Assembly: GCA_016183575.1 (NCBI GenBank)
Contig: JACPEI010000021.1
Span: forward strand, 1-43,209
DNA length: 43,209 bases
From: Nitrosomonadales bacterium
GTDB lineage: Bacteria > Pseudomonadota > Gammaproteobacteria > Burkholderiales > Gallionellaceae
Reading direction: 5' to 3'
Positions 22,041 to 30,867 of the stretch are shown in pieces (position 1 is the first letter of the stretch; each line of letters starts with the position of its first letter). The notes under the pieces were generated by a model. It was not told where the DNA came from. It saw only the letters and a list, made by a program, of their open reading frames with translations, and made no database searches. Both the position numbers and the translations under genes were made by a program.

Positions 22041-22901
22041 TCAGATGCTTACCTTGACCGGCAAGCCGAGCTTGCCGATGCGCCCGGCGAAAGCTTGCAG
22101 ATTTTCTGCGGGCAAGGCGGACAATCGCGGCGCTTCCACTTGCCGCGAGGGGCGCGCCAAGCCGTAGAGCAGCACGCCCTGCGGCCTGTGCCCGTCGCGC
22201 AGCAATCCCGAAACAAACTCCAGATAGTCTTCTTCATCCTGCCTGCCGGGCGGCTCGCCGTCCAGCGCGAACCAGCAGGTTTGCAGCCAGGTCGGGCACA
22301 GCGCGATAGCCGTCACGAGGTTATCGCGCACCTTGTCCATGCTGGTGTTGGTGTCGTTGATGCGCCGCATCCCCACTTCGCTGGCGCGGTCCAGCTTGAA
22401 CCATACCTCGCCGTTGAGTTGCGCCATGTCGCGCAGGCCTTGCTGCACTTCGCCGCGGTGCAGCAGGCTGCCGTTGGTGATCAGCACGGTTTTCGCCGCT
22501 TCCGGAAAAGCCGTTTCGCGACGCACGCGACCAATGAGTTCGATAACCTGGGGAAATTCGGCGGCGCTGGTCGGTTCGCCGTTGCCGGACAGCGCGATAT
22601 CGTTGATGCGCCGCATGCCTTCCGGGATGCGGCTTTGCATGAAATTGCCGTGCAACAACTCGTCGAGGAAACCGCGCAGTTCATTTTCCAGAACGGCCAG
22701 ATCAACCGGCGGCGCGGTACCGCGCGTCAGATCGGGAACCTGGCAGTAGATGCAACGCCAGTTGCAGGCATTATTGGGATTAAGGTTGATGCCGACCGAG
22801 ACGCCGCCGGCGCGGCGCGATACCACCGGGTAGACGTAGCGCAAAGCCGCACTGCCGCGGTCATGGTTGATGGTGCCGAGTTTTTTTTCGCTCAAGAACA
22901 C
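22041..22901 (-). CDS. Radical SAM protein
   Basis: NNACNWRCIYCQVPD (CxxxCxxC cluster), SGNGEPTSAAEFPQV; apparent GTG start. Confidence 0.83.
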   Translation of the reverse strand: MFLSEKKLGTINHDRGSAALRYVYPVVSRRAGGVSVGINLNPNNACNWRCIYCQVPDLTRGTAPPVDLAVLENELRGFLDELLHGNFMQSRIPEGMRRINDIALSGNGEPTSAAEFPQVIELIGRVRRETAFPEAAKTVLITNGSLLHRGEVQQGLRDMAQLNGEVWFKLDRASEVGMRRINDTNTSMDKVRDNLVTAIALCPTWLQTCWFALDGEPPGRQDEEDYLEFVSGLLRDGHRPQGVLLYGLARPSRQVEAPRLSALPAENLQAFAGRIGKLGLPVKVSI

Positions 22902-22974
22902 CTCTAAAAATTCAACACCGAATTATGGCTAGTTGTTCCATCAATGACGGAATCTGAACGATGATCCGTTCTCA

Positions 22975-23766
22975 TTAAAAACTATGTTCCTGGGCCGGAA
23001 AGCTGCCGTTCTTCACCTCGGCGACGTAGTTTTTCACCGCAGCCGCGATGCTGCCCGCGCCCTGCAGGTAGTTTTTCGCGAAGCGCGCCTTCTTGCCCGG
23101 ATAAATGTCCAGCATGTCGTACAGCACCAGCACCTGGCCGGAACAGGCCGCACCCGCGCCGATGCCGATGGTGGGGATGGAAAGCGCGGCAGTGATCTCC
23201 GCTGCCAGCAACGCGGGCACGGCTTCCAGCACCAGCATGCCCGCGCCGGCCTGCTCGAGCGCTGCCGCGTCCTCCAGCAGTTTTTGTGCAGCAGCGGATT
23301 CCCTGCCCTGCACACGGTAGCCGCCCATCTGATATACCGATTGCGGTGTCAGGCCGATATGCCCGCATACCGGAATGCCGCGCCCGGTGAGGAACTCCAC
23401 CGTTTCGGCCATTGCCGCTCCGCCTTCCAGCTTGACCATCTGCGCGCCTGCCGCCATCAGCTTTGCGGCATGCGCAAAGGTTTCCTGCGGGCTGATCTGG
23501 AATGTGCCGAACGGCATGTCGCCGATGATGAACGCCTGCTTGGCGCCCCGCGCCACGCAGGTGGTGTGGTAAATCATGTCGTCCAGCGAAACCGGCAGCG
23601 TGGTTTCATGCCCCTGCAGCACCATGCCGAGCGAATCGCCGACCAGCAGCACATCCACGCCCTGCGCCTCGAGCAGCGCGGCAAAGCTCGCGTCATAACA
23701 GGTCAGCACGGCGATCTTCTCGTCCTTGCTGCGCATCGCTTGTAATGTGGTTAGCGTTGTTCTCAT
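22975..23766 (-). CDS. panB: 3-methyl-2-oxobutanoate hydroxymethyltransferase
   Basis: [43 protein letters not shown]. Confidence 0.95.
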   Translation of the reverse strand: MRTTLTTLQAMRSKDEKIAVLTCYDASFAALLEAQGVDVLLVGDSLGMVLQGHETTLPVSLDDMIYHTTCVARGAKQAFIIGDMPFGTFQISPQETFAHAAKLMAAGAQMVKLEGGAAMAETVEFLTGRGIPVCGHIGLTPQSVYQMGGYRVQGRESAAAQKLLEDAAALEQAGAGMLVLEAVPALLAAEITAALSIPTIGIGAGAACSGQVLVLYDMLDIYPGKKARFAKNYLQGAGSIAAAVKNYVAEVKNGSFPAQEHSF

Positions 23767-24407
23767 CAATCCCCCCGACTGAAAAATTCGCGCGGCCCGC
23801 GCATTTCCTCGATGCGTTGCAGCAGCAAGGCGAAATCCCCGGCATCCTCCTCGAAGTTCAGATGTTCGGTGTTCACCGTCAGCACCGGAGCCGCGTCGTA
23901 ATGATAGAAGAAATCGCTGTAGCCTTGTGCCACGCGCAGCAAAGAGTCATCGGAAATGGCCTGTTCGTAGGGTTTGGCGCGGCGGCGCACCCGCCCCGCC
24001 AGCGTTTCCGGCGCGGCCTGCAAGTAGATCACCATATCCGGCACGGGCGCCTCCAGTTGCAGGGTGCGGTAAATCTGCTGGTACAGCGCGAACTCCGCGT
24101 CGCTCAGGTTGAGCCGCGCAAACAGCGGGTCCTTGTCGAACAGGTAATCCGCCACGGTGTTGGTACTGAACAGATCCATCTGCGCCAGGTCGCGCACTTC
24201 GTTGCCGCGCTGGAACAGGAAAAACAGTTGCGTCGCCAGCGCATGGCGCGGCGGATCCTGGTAAAAGCGGGCGAGAAAGGGGTTTTCATCCGGCTTTTCC
24301 AGCAGCGCCGCGGCGCCGCTATGCTGCGCGAGGCGCCGCGCCAGGCTGGTCTTGCCCGCGCCGATCGGCCCTTCCACGACTACGTAACGATACTTATCAT
24401 GCAGCAT
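23766..24407 (-). CDS. Deoxynucleoside kinase family protein
   Basis: [43 protein letters not shown]. Confidence 0.88.
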   Translation of the reverse strand: MLHDKYRYVVVEGPIGAGKTSLARRLAQHSGAAALLEKPDENPFLARFYQDPPRHALATQLFFLFQRGNEVRDLAQMDLFSTNTVADYLFDKDPLFARLNLSDAEFALYQQIYRTLQLEAPVPDMVIYLQAAPETLAGRVRRRAKPYEQAISDDSLLRVAQGYSDFFYHYDAAPVLTVNTEHLNFEEDAGDFALLLQRIEEMRGPREFFSRGD

Positions 24408-24888
24408 CGGCGAGTTTCTCCAACATCTGATTCGTGCAATTCTGCAAGGCCTGCCGCGCCCGGCCCATGCCGGGTATTCCGGCATCCGGCGCGATCTCCA
24501 GCAGCGGTTGCAGCACGAAGGCGCGCAAGTGCATCTGCGGGTGCGGAATGGTCAGGCCATGCTCATGCAGTTGCGTATCGTCATACAGCAACATATCCAG
24601 GTCCAGGGTGCGCGGCGCATTGCGAAAGGTGCGCTCGCGGCCATGCTCATGTTCGATTTGCAGCAAGGCTTGCAGCAGAGTTTGCGGGGTCAGGGCCGTG
24701 GCGATTTCCGCCACCGCATTCACGAACTCTGGCTGATCCGGATAGCCCAGCGGCGCGCTGCGGTACAGCGACGAACGGGCAACGAGGCGCGTCTCCGGCA
24801 ACCCGTCCAGCTCGTCGAAGGCGCGCTGCAACTGGCTACGCGGGTCTTCCAGATTGCTGCCAAGCCCGATGAAGGCGATATGCGGCAT
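24397..24888 (-). CDS. folK: 2-amino-4-hydroxy-6-hydroxymethyldihydropteridine diphosphokinase
   Basis: IGLGSNLEDPRSQLQRAFDEL, RNAPRTLDLDMLLYDD, PHPQMHLRAFVLQPLLEIAP. Confidence 0.95.
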   Translation of the reverse strand: MPHIAFIGLGSNLEDPRSQLQRAFDELDGLPETRLVARSSLYRSAPLGYPDQPEFVNAVAEIATALTPQTLLQALLQIEHEHGRERTFRNAPRTLDLDMLLYDDTQLHEHGLTIPHPQMHLRAFVLQPLLEIAPDAGIPGMGRARQALQNCTNQMLEKLADAA

Positions 24889-26237
24889 TATGCTGCCGGC
24901 TCATCCGCTGCAACTGCTTCCGGTTTCCTGCGCGGCTTGCGGCGGCGGCGCTTTTTATCTCCGGCACCCTCCGGTTGCAGCATTTCCGCCTGCCGCTCGG
25001 CACTGGCATCCTGGAATTCGTCCCACCACAACCCGAGCTCCTGATCCGCTTCGCCGCTGGCGCAGCGCAGCAGCAAAAAGTCGAACCCGGCGCGGAAGCG
25101 CGGCTGTTCCAGCAGGCGGAACGGGCGCTGTCCGGCGCGCTGCTCGAAGCGTTGCTGCATCAGCCAGATTTCTTTCATCACCGCATCATGGCGATGCGGG
25201 ATAGCGAGCTGCGCCTTCTGCCGGGCCAACACCTCATCCATCGCCTCGTGCATCGCGCCCACCGGGCGCTCGCCTTGCTGCACGCGGATATTCCATGCCG
25301 CCAGCACCTCATGCCACAGCAATGCGGCAAACAAAAACGCCGGCGAGACCGTCTTTTCCTGGCCGAGACGTTCGTCGGTGTTGCGCAGCGCCAGCATGAC
25401 GAATTTCTCGCCCATCGGTTGTTCCAGAATCACATCCAGCAACGGCAGCAGGCCATGATGCAAGTTCATCTTGCGCAATTGCTGGATGCATTCCACCGAA
25501 TGACCGGACAGCAGCATCTTCAACACTTCATCGATCAAACGCGACTGCGGAACGTTGTCGAGCAGGTCTTTCATCTGTGCGATCGGTGCGGCAGTTGCGG
25601 CATCGATCTGCATTCCCAGCTTGGCGGATAAACGCACCGCACGCACCATCCGCACCGGGTCTTCGCGGTAGCGTACCAGCGGGTCGCCAATCATGCGCAG
25701 CAAATGTTTGCGGGTATCGGCATAACCATTGTGATAGTCGAAAATCTCCTGAGTGGCCGGGTCATAGAACAACGCGTTGGCGGTAAAATCGCGCCGCGCC
25801 GCATCCTGCTCCCGGTCGCCGAACTGGTTGTCGCGCAACAGTCGGCCATGCTCGTCGGTCTGCGCGTCTTCGGCCTCGATCATGCTGCGAAAGGTAGAGA
25901 CTTCGACCACTTCCTCGCCGAACATCACATGCACTATCTGGAAACGCCGCCCGATGATGCGCGAGCGGCGGAATACGCGGCGCACCTCCTCCGGCGTGGC
26001 ATCGGTCGCCACGTCGAAATCCTTGGGAATGCGCTTCAGCAGCAGATCGCGCACCGCGCCGCCCACCACATAGGCCTGATAGCCCGCCGCCTGCAGGCCG
26101 TCGGTGACTTTTTTCGCGCCGTAACTGATCTGCTCGCGCGCCACGCCGTGCAATTCGAACGGAATTACCTGTGCGTTTCCCGCCAATCCGACTTTTGCCG
26201 GCTTGCGGAATACGCGCTTGAGGAATTTTTTGATCAT
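24888..26237 (-). CDS. pcnB: Poly(A) polymerase I
   Basis: YVVGGAVRDLLLKRIPKDFDVATDATPEEVRRVFRRSRIIGRRFQIVHV; Lys/Arg-rich C-terminus KKRRRRKPRRKPE. Confidence 0.93.
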   Translation of the reverse strand: MIKKFLKRVFRKPAKVGLAGNAQVIPFELHGVAREQISYGAKKVTDGLQAAGYQAYVVGGAVRDLLLKRIPKDFDVATDATPEEVRRVFRRSRIIGRRFQIVHVMFGEEVVEVSTFRSMIEAEDAQTDEHGRLLRDNQFGDREQDAARRDFTANALFYDPATQEIFDYHNGYADTRKHLLRMIGDPLVRYREDPVRMVRAVRLSAKLGMQIDAATAAPIAQMKDLLDNVPQSRLIDEVLKMLLSGHSVECIQQLRKMNLHHGLLPLLDVILEQPMGEKFVMLALRNTDERLGQEKTVSPAFLFAALLWHEVLAAWNIRVQQGERPVGAMHEAMDEVLARQKAQLAIPHRHDAVMKEIWLMQQRFEQRAGQRPFRLLEQPRFRAGFDFLLLRCASGEADQELGLWWDEFQDASAERQAEMLQPEGAGDKKRRRRKPRRKPEAVAADEPAA

Positions 26238-26316
26238 GCAATCTTTACAAAATGGGGCGCGGCACGACCGCGCGAAAGGAGTTGAATTATACACCGCAGA
26301 TTTCCCGTCCCCAACG

Positions 26317-26340
26317 AAAAACGCGCCTTGCGGCGCGTTT
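26317..26340 (-). terminator. Rho-independent terminator downstream of the PsiF-family gene
   Basis: aaacgcgcc-ttgc-ggcgcgttt with T tract on the minus strand. Confidence 0.75.
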
Positions 26341-26359
26341 CCCGGCATAGCGGAAGCAA

Positions 26360-26701
26360 TCAGCCCTTCAGGCAGGCGCCCATGAATTTCTTGCGCTCAT
26401 CGTCCTTCAACCCCCTGGCCTTGGCATCGGCATTGCACGCCTTCATCTTGTCCTGTTGAGCGGACGAGGCCGCGGGTGCAGCAGGGGTGGCGGGGGTAGC
26501 AGCAGCAGGAGCGCCCGCCATCGCATCATGCTTCAGCACATAATCCTTGGACAGGCATTTCTTCATGAACGCCTTGCGTTCATCCCCCTTCATGCCTGTC
26601 GCCTCCTTACTGCAACCCTTCATCTTCTCGCCGGCCGCAAAAGCCGGAGCGGAAACGGTAAAGGCAAAACCCAAACAAGCCAGTGCGATCATCTTTTTCA
26701 T
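26360..26701 (-). CDS. PsiF-repeat family periplasmic protein
   Basis: Signal peptide; two PsiF-like repeats (CSKEATGMKGDERKAFMKKCL and CNADAKARGLKDDERKKFMGACL). Confidence 0.87.
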   Translation of the reverse strand: MKKMIALACLGFAFTVSAPAFAAGEKMKGCSKEATGMKGDERKAFMKKCLSKDYVLKHDAMAGAPAAATPATPAAPAASSAQQDKMKACNADAKARGLKDDERKKFMGACLKG

Positions 26702-26823
26702 GGAAATCTCCTTGGAGTTAGTGGCGGCGATGGATCAACGGGGATAAACACAGCGGCCCCGCAACGCACCCTACCCCTCGGCCATTACATAATCAATATG
26801 CCGGAATGCCTAGATAATTCGGC

Positions 26824-27531
26824 CTAGCGCTGCAACCCGGCGATCCATTTCGTATATAGCTGCGTCGCGACTTCCCGCAAGCGCGGCAATTCGCCCGCCA
26901 TTTGCCGCTGCATTGCGCTGGCGGATTGCACCGCAGGACTGGGGCTGCCGGCGGCAATTTCATCCGCGCCGATTTCGCACCAGGAAACGATCATCCCGGC
27001 GGTCATCTCAACGTGGCATTGCAGCGCGAGATGTTTGCCGATGGCCCAGGCCTGGTTGGTACAATAGGCACTGGATAGCAGATGCACCGCACCCTGCGGC
27101 AGGCTGAAGGTTTCGCCGTGCCAGTGGAATGCCTGAAAATTTCGTACCGCGCCAAACCAGTTACGTGCGCTGTCGTTGTCCGTTACCGCCACTTCGCCCC
27201 AGCCAATTTCCTTCACCGGATTGCGTGATACCGTGCCGCCCAGCGCCTTGGAGATCAATTGCCCGCCGAGGCAATGCCCCAGCACGGGAATATCCGTGGC
27301 TACCGCCTCGCGGATCAATGCCAGCACCGGCGGTATCCACGGCAAATCATCGTTGACGCTCATCGGCCCGCCCATGAACACCAGCCCGGAGTAGGCCTCC
27401 GCAGAGCGCGGCACGGCATTTCCCGCATCAATGGCGATCAACCGCCACGGGATTTGTTGCGTATCGAGGAATTCGGCGAGATAGCCGGGGCCTTCAGCTG
27501 CGGCATGGCGGAAGATGGCGATGGGTTTCAT
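26824..27531 (-). CDS. Class I glutamine amidotransferase (GMP synthase-like domain)
   Basis: GLVFMGGPMSVND, LGHCLGGQLISKALGG nucleophile elbow, FQAFHWHGETFSLP. Confidence 0.87.
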   Translation of the reverse strand: MKPIAIFRHAAAEGPGYLAEFLDTQQIPWRLIAIDAGNAVPRSAEAYSGLVFMGGPMSVNDDLPWIPPVLALIREAVATDIPVLGHCLGGQLISKALGGTVSRNPVKEIGWGEVAVTDNDSARNWFGAVRNFQAFHWHGETFSLPQGAVHLLSSAYCTNQAWAIGKHLALQCHVEMTAGMIVSWCEIGADEIAAGSPSPAVQSASAMQRQMAGELPRLREVATQLYTKWIAGLQR

Positions 27532-27535
27532 GTCA

Positions 27536-27623
27536 GGATTCGGGATTCGGGATTCGGGATTCGGGATTCGGGATCGGGATTCGGGGAGCGAGTGGAAAGC
27601 CGCGGCTTTTCGATCCTCGCTCC
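27536..27623. repeat. Heptanucleotide tandem repeat (GGATTCG) plus adjoining hairpin
   Basis: ggattcg x5, ggatcg, ggattcg (27536-27583); then ggagcgag (27585-27592) pairs with ctcgctcc (27616-27623) around a 14-nt palindrome aaagccgcggcttt (27596-27609). Confidence 0.88.
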
Positions 27624-27630
27624 TCGATCC

Positions 27631-28434
27631 TCAATCCTTCGTCTTATCTCTTTCAATAAGCGCATAAGCCGAATGGTTGTGTATCGACTCGAAGTTCTCC
27701 GATTCCACAATATAAGCATCGATGCGCTCATCGGCATTCAGCACCGCCGCGACATCGCGCACCATATCCTCGACAAACTTGGGATTGTCGTAGGCGCGCT
27801 CCGTGACGAATTTTTCATCCGGCCGCTTCAGCAGGCCGAACAGTTCGCAGGAAGCCTGCTCTTCGGCGATGCGCACCACTTCTTCGATCCAGACGAAACG
27901 GTTGGTGCGCAGCGTGAGCGTGACATGCGAACGCTGGTTATGCGCGCCGCGCTCGGAAATCTTCTTGGAACAGGGACACAGGCTGGTGACGGGCACCACC
28001 ACCTTCATTGTGACGCGCGCCTTGCCGTCAATCATCTCGCCGATCAATGTCACATCGTAATCGAGCAGGCTTTGCACGCCAGACACCGGCGCCGTCTTGT
28101 TCACAAAATACGGGAAGCTCATTTCGATGTAGCCGGACTGCGCCTCCAGGCGGATCACCATCTCATGCAAGATGCTCTCGAAGGATTCCACGGAGATTTC
28201 GCGTTCATGCTCGTTGAGTATCTCGACAAAACGCGACATGTGCGTGCCCTTGAAGTTATGCGGCAGGTGCACGTACATGTTGAAGGTGGCGATGGTGTGC
28301 TGTACGCCGACGCTTTTGTCCTTCACCTTGACCGGATGACGGATACCCTTGATGCCGACGCGATTGATCGCCAGATGGCGTGTGTCGGCGGAACTTTGCA
28401 CATCGGCGATGGTAGGTTTCACGGGGGCGTTCAT
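27631..28434 (-). CDS. folE2: GTP cyclohydrolase FolE2 (type IB)
   Basis: [51 protein letters not shown]. Confidence 0.94.
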   Translation of the reverse strand: MNAPVKPTIADVQSSADTRHLAINRVGIKGIRHPVKVKDKSVGVQHTIATFNMYVHLPHNFKGTHMSRFVEILNEHEREISVESFESILHEMVIRLEAQSGYIEMSFPYFVNKTAPVSGVQSLLDYDVTLIGEMIDGKARVTMKVVVPVTSLCPCSKKISERGAHNQRSHVTLTLRTNRFVWIEEVVRIAEEQASCELFGLLKRPDEKFVTERAYDNPKFVEDMVRDVAAVLNADERIDAYIVESENFESIHNHSAYALIERDKTKD

Positions 28435-28619
28435 GGCGGCATCTCTCAGATAATTGGCGGTGATTATAACCTTAGTGCCAGCCTCAAAGCACTAACCAGA
28501 CCCAACCAAACAAAACCCCCATCGCCGCCCCGGGATTCACTGTTCAGACAATTTGATAGTGTTTCGTGCCAGCAAAGTTTTGAACAAAGGCATTCGTTAC
28601 TGTTGCAACAGATGTGGCC

Positions 28620-29840
28620 TCAGAACTCATAGCGTACCTGGAGGTACAAGTTGTCGTCGCGCGCGAGTTGCCCGAACTGGCCCCACGGCTTGCCGCCGAA
28701 GAAGTTGGCGCCGACCGCGCCCCATACCCTGTCGGTGAAACTGTAGCGCAGCTCCGGATTTACGAAGTGGTCGCCGTTGCTGGCGTTGTATGAGGCGTAT
28801 GCGGAAAACCGCAGCGTCTGGTGCAGGAATAATTGCGTCAGCCGCGCCGTCACGGTATGGCTCCAGCGCTTGTCGACCGGAAAGCCGGCGGGCAGCGTGG
28901 CGAGGTAGGCATCGTAGTCGTGCATGATTTCTGCATAGTACTGAAAACCGAGCGAGGTATCCTCCGCCGGCTGCGTCTGGTAGCCGGCGAGCAGGCGCGT
29001 CTGCGAGTTAGGCACGGCAAAGTCGTTACCCGCACGATCCTCAGGCGAATCGTAGTAAGCCGCTTCCAGGCTCAGCACCCCGTCTCCCGCGCGACCGGAC
29101 AGGCTGGCGCCGTAGATCGCAAGCCTGGGATAGAAATACGTGATCTTCGCCGGCGCCGTCATGTTGTCCGGTCGCATCGAGGGCGTGCGCTGGAAGCCAC
29201 GATACCAGTAGAGCGCCGCATCATAGCCGGCAACATCGCGGTAAGCGCGCAACGCAACGTCTCCTTCTTCCGGTTTGACGGTTTCGCGGTTGACGACCGC
29301 TGGCATCGGGTCGTAAAGCCAGAATCGGCCAGCATCTGGTGTGCGGCTCTCACGGAAATTCGGCGCCAGCACCAGCTCGAACGAAGCGAACTCGGGATAG
29401 GCGCCCAGCTTCATCGCATCCACGCCGCGCTTGAGGTATTCCAGCGGTCGCCCGGCGAACAGCGCCTCATGATCTTTGGGAAAGAAGTCGTTCACGAACA
29501 CCAGGTCGCCCAAGCCCCAGGTGATGACCTGCCTGCCAAGGCGCAAATCCCAGTTGTCTCCCGCATAATCGACGTAGCCTTCGCGCAATTCACTCTCATT
29601 CTGGCGACCAAGATGATCATAGGCCAGATCGCCCTTCGCCAGCAGCCGCCAGGCATCGCCGCTGGCGTCGAGCTTGATTTGGGCGCGCTCCTCCAGCCAC
29701 TTGTAATGGCGGCCATCGGGATTCTGCCCGGCGGTGTTGAAGGCCGTGTTCTGCTGCAGGAAGCCGGAGAGCGTGATCTCCGCCCGCGCCACCAGCGGCG
29801 TCAACAGAAGAACCGCAGAGAGCGTGGCCGTTCGCAGCAT
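28620..29840 (-). CDS. Outer-membrane beta-barrel protein (DUF1302-like)
   Basis: Signal peptide; alternating strand pattern; LRLGRQVITWGLGDLVFVNDFFPKDHEALF; C-terminal YLQVRYEF. Confidence 0.75.
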   Translation of the reverse strand: MLRTATLSAVLLLTPLVARAEITLSGFLQQNTAFNTAGQNPDGRHYKWLEERAQIKLDASGDAWRLLAKGDLAYDHLGRQNESELREGYVDYAGDNWDLRLGRQVITWGLGDLVFVNDFFPKDHEALFAGRPLEYLKRGVDAMKLGAYPEFASFELVLAPNFRESRTPDAGRFWLYDPMPAVVNRETVKPEEGDVALRAYRDVAGYDAALYWYRGFQRTPSMRPDNMTAPAKITYFYPRLAIYGASLSGRAGDGVLSLEAAYYDSPEDRAGNDFAVPNSQTRLLAGYQTQPAEDTSLGFQYYAEIMHDYDAYLATLPAGFPVDKRWSHTVTARLTQLFLHQTLRFSAYASYNASNGDHFVNPELRYSFTDRVWGAVGANFFGGKPWGQFGQLARDDNLYLQVRYEF

Positions 29841-30733
29841 CAGTCAACCCATTTGCGCGGCGGCTGGCGCAGGAATCGTTCGGAGAACAGGCTGTCCTCG
29901 AGGCCGAGGCCGTAGCCGGTTTTGAGGTAAGCGACTTCGGTGCGGTGGCCGGTCTGCAAATTTTTCATGGTGCGCTTGACCACCGTGGGAATGCCATTTA
30001 CCTCGGCAATTTCATCGGCGCTGAACTGCTTGTAACGTGCGCCTTTCCTGTCGTATTGCTCTTCCTTGAGCGGCAAAAAATTGGCTTTGTCCACCCAGGT
30101 GAACTTGTAGCCGAAGTCCGAGTCCGCGCCTTTCGGCGTACTCTTCACCACGTAGCAGTCGCGGTCGCCCACTTTCTCCTCGCGCTCGACGACGTGGGTA
30201 TCGTCCTCGATGTCGCGCCCTGAAACGTCTTCGTAGGTGAAGTCGGAGCCGACGAAGCTGGAGCGCTTGTCCTGCGCGGCGATGCGCTTGACCATGCTGA
30301 TCGCCGGGATGAACATCCAGCGGTCGTCATCCTTGGCCGGATACTTGTTGATCATGAAGGTCATGTCCTTGACATCGGACGGCTGAAAGAAATACATGAA
30401 GTACTTCTGGTCGCCACCTGATTCGCCCATATTTTTGCGCAGCATCGTGAGTTCTCGCACCCGCTCCTGGCCGTCCTTGTTGATGAGTTTCATCACCACC
30501 CGCGCCTTGAAGTCCTTGCCCGGATAGAGGAAGGCGGCCTGCGATTTTTCCATCACCTCCTCGCCCGAGAGAGCGTGCGCCTGGTTCGAGAATGCAAAAG
30601 GCAGCAGAGCGGCGATTATCCATATCCACCAGTGTTTAGTTCCGGCATAACGCGCTTCGCGCATTAGCCTTCTCTGAAGTGACGTAAGCAGGTATTTCGC
30701 CGAAAGGCGAAAGCTCGCAAACTTCGTTTTCAT
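29840..30733 (-). CDS. LolA-like 'outer membrane lipoprotein-sorting' family protein
   Basis: MEKSQAAFLYPGKDFKARVVMKLINKDGQERVRELTMLRKN...FFQPSDVKDMTFMI...DRWMFIPAISMVKRIAAQDKRSSFVGSDFTYEDVSGR; start overlaps the downstream barrel gene as TGATG. Confidence 0.85.
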   Translation of the reverse strand: MKTKFASFRLSAKYLLTSLQRRLMREARYAGTKHWWIWIIAALLPFAFSNQAHALSGEEVMEKSQAAFLYPGKDFKARVVMKLINKDGQERVRELTMLRKNMGESGGDQKYFMYFFQPSDVKDMTFMINKYPAKDDDRWMFIPAISMVKRIAAQDKRSSFVGSDFTYEDVSGRDIEDDTHVVEREEKVGDRDCYVVKSTPKGADSDFGYKFTWVDKANFLPLKEEQYDRKGARYKQFSADEIAEVNGIPTVVKRTMKNLQTGHRTEVAYLKTGYGLGLEDSLFSERFLRQPPRKWVD

Positions 30734-30748
30734 TTCAGTCTCCTTATG

Positions 30749-30867
30749 AATGTGAAACTCGCATAGCGATTCATTCGCCTCCTCGCCCGCTTGCGGGAGA
30801 GGATTGAGGAGAGGGAACGGGCATGGCAAGTTCATTATTATGGGGTGGCTACTTGCCATGCCCGTTC
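30749..30867. repeat. Dispersed repeat, copy 1, with a 16-bp perfect inverted repeat
   Basis: gaacgggcatggcaag (30815-30830) / cttgccatgcccgttc (30852-30867); flanking aatgtgaaactcgcatagcgattcattcgcctcctcgcccgcttgcgggag resembles 38730-38813. Confidence 0.82.

Noticed and set aside
22881-22888. Run of eight T (A8 in the sense of the radical SAM N-terminus) as a phase-variable homopolymer
   Set aside because: Current frame is intact and a single moderate run near a GTG start is weak evidence.
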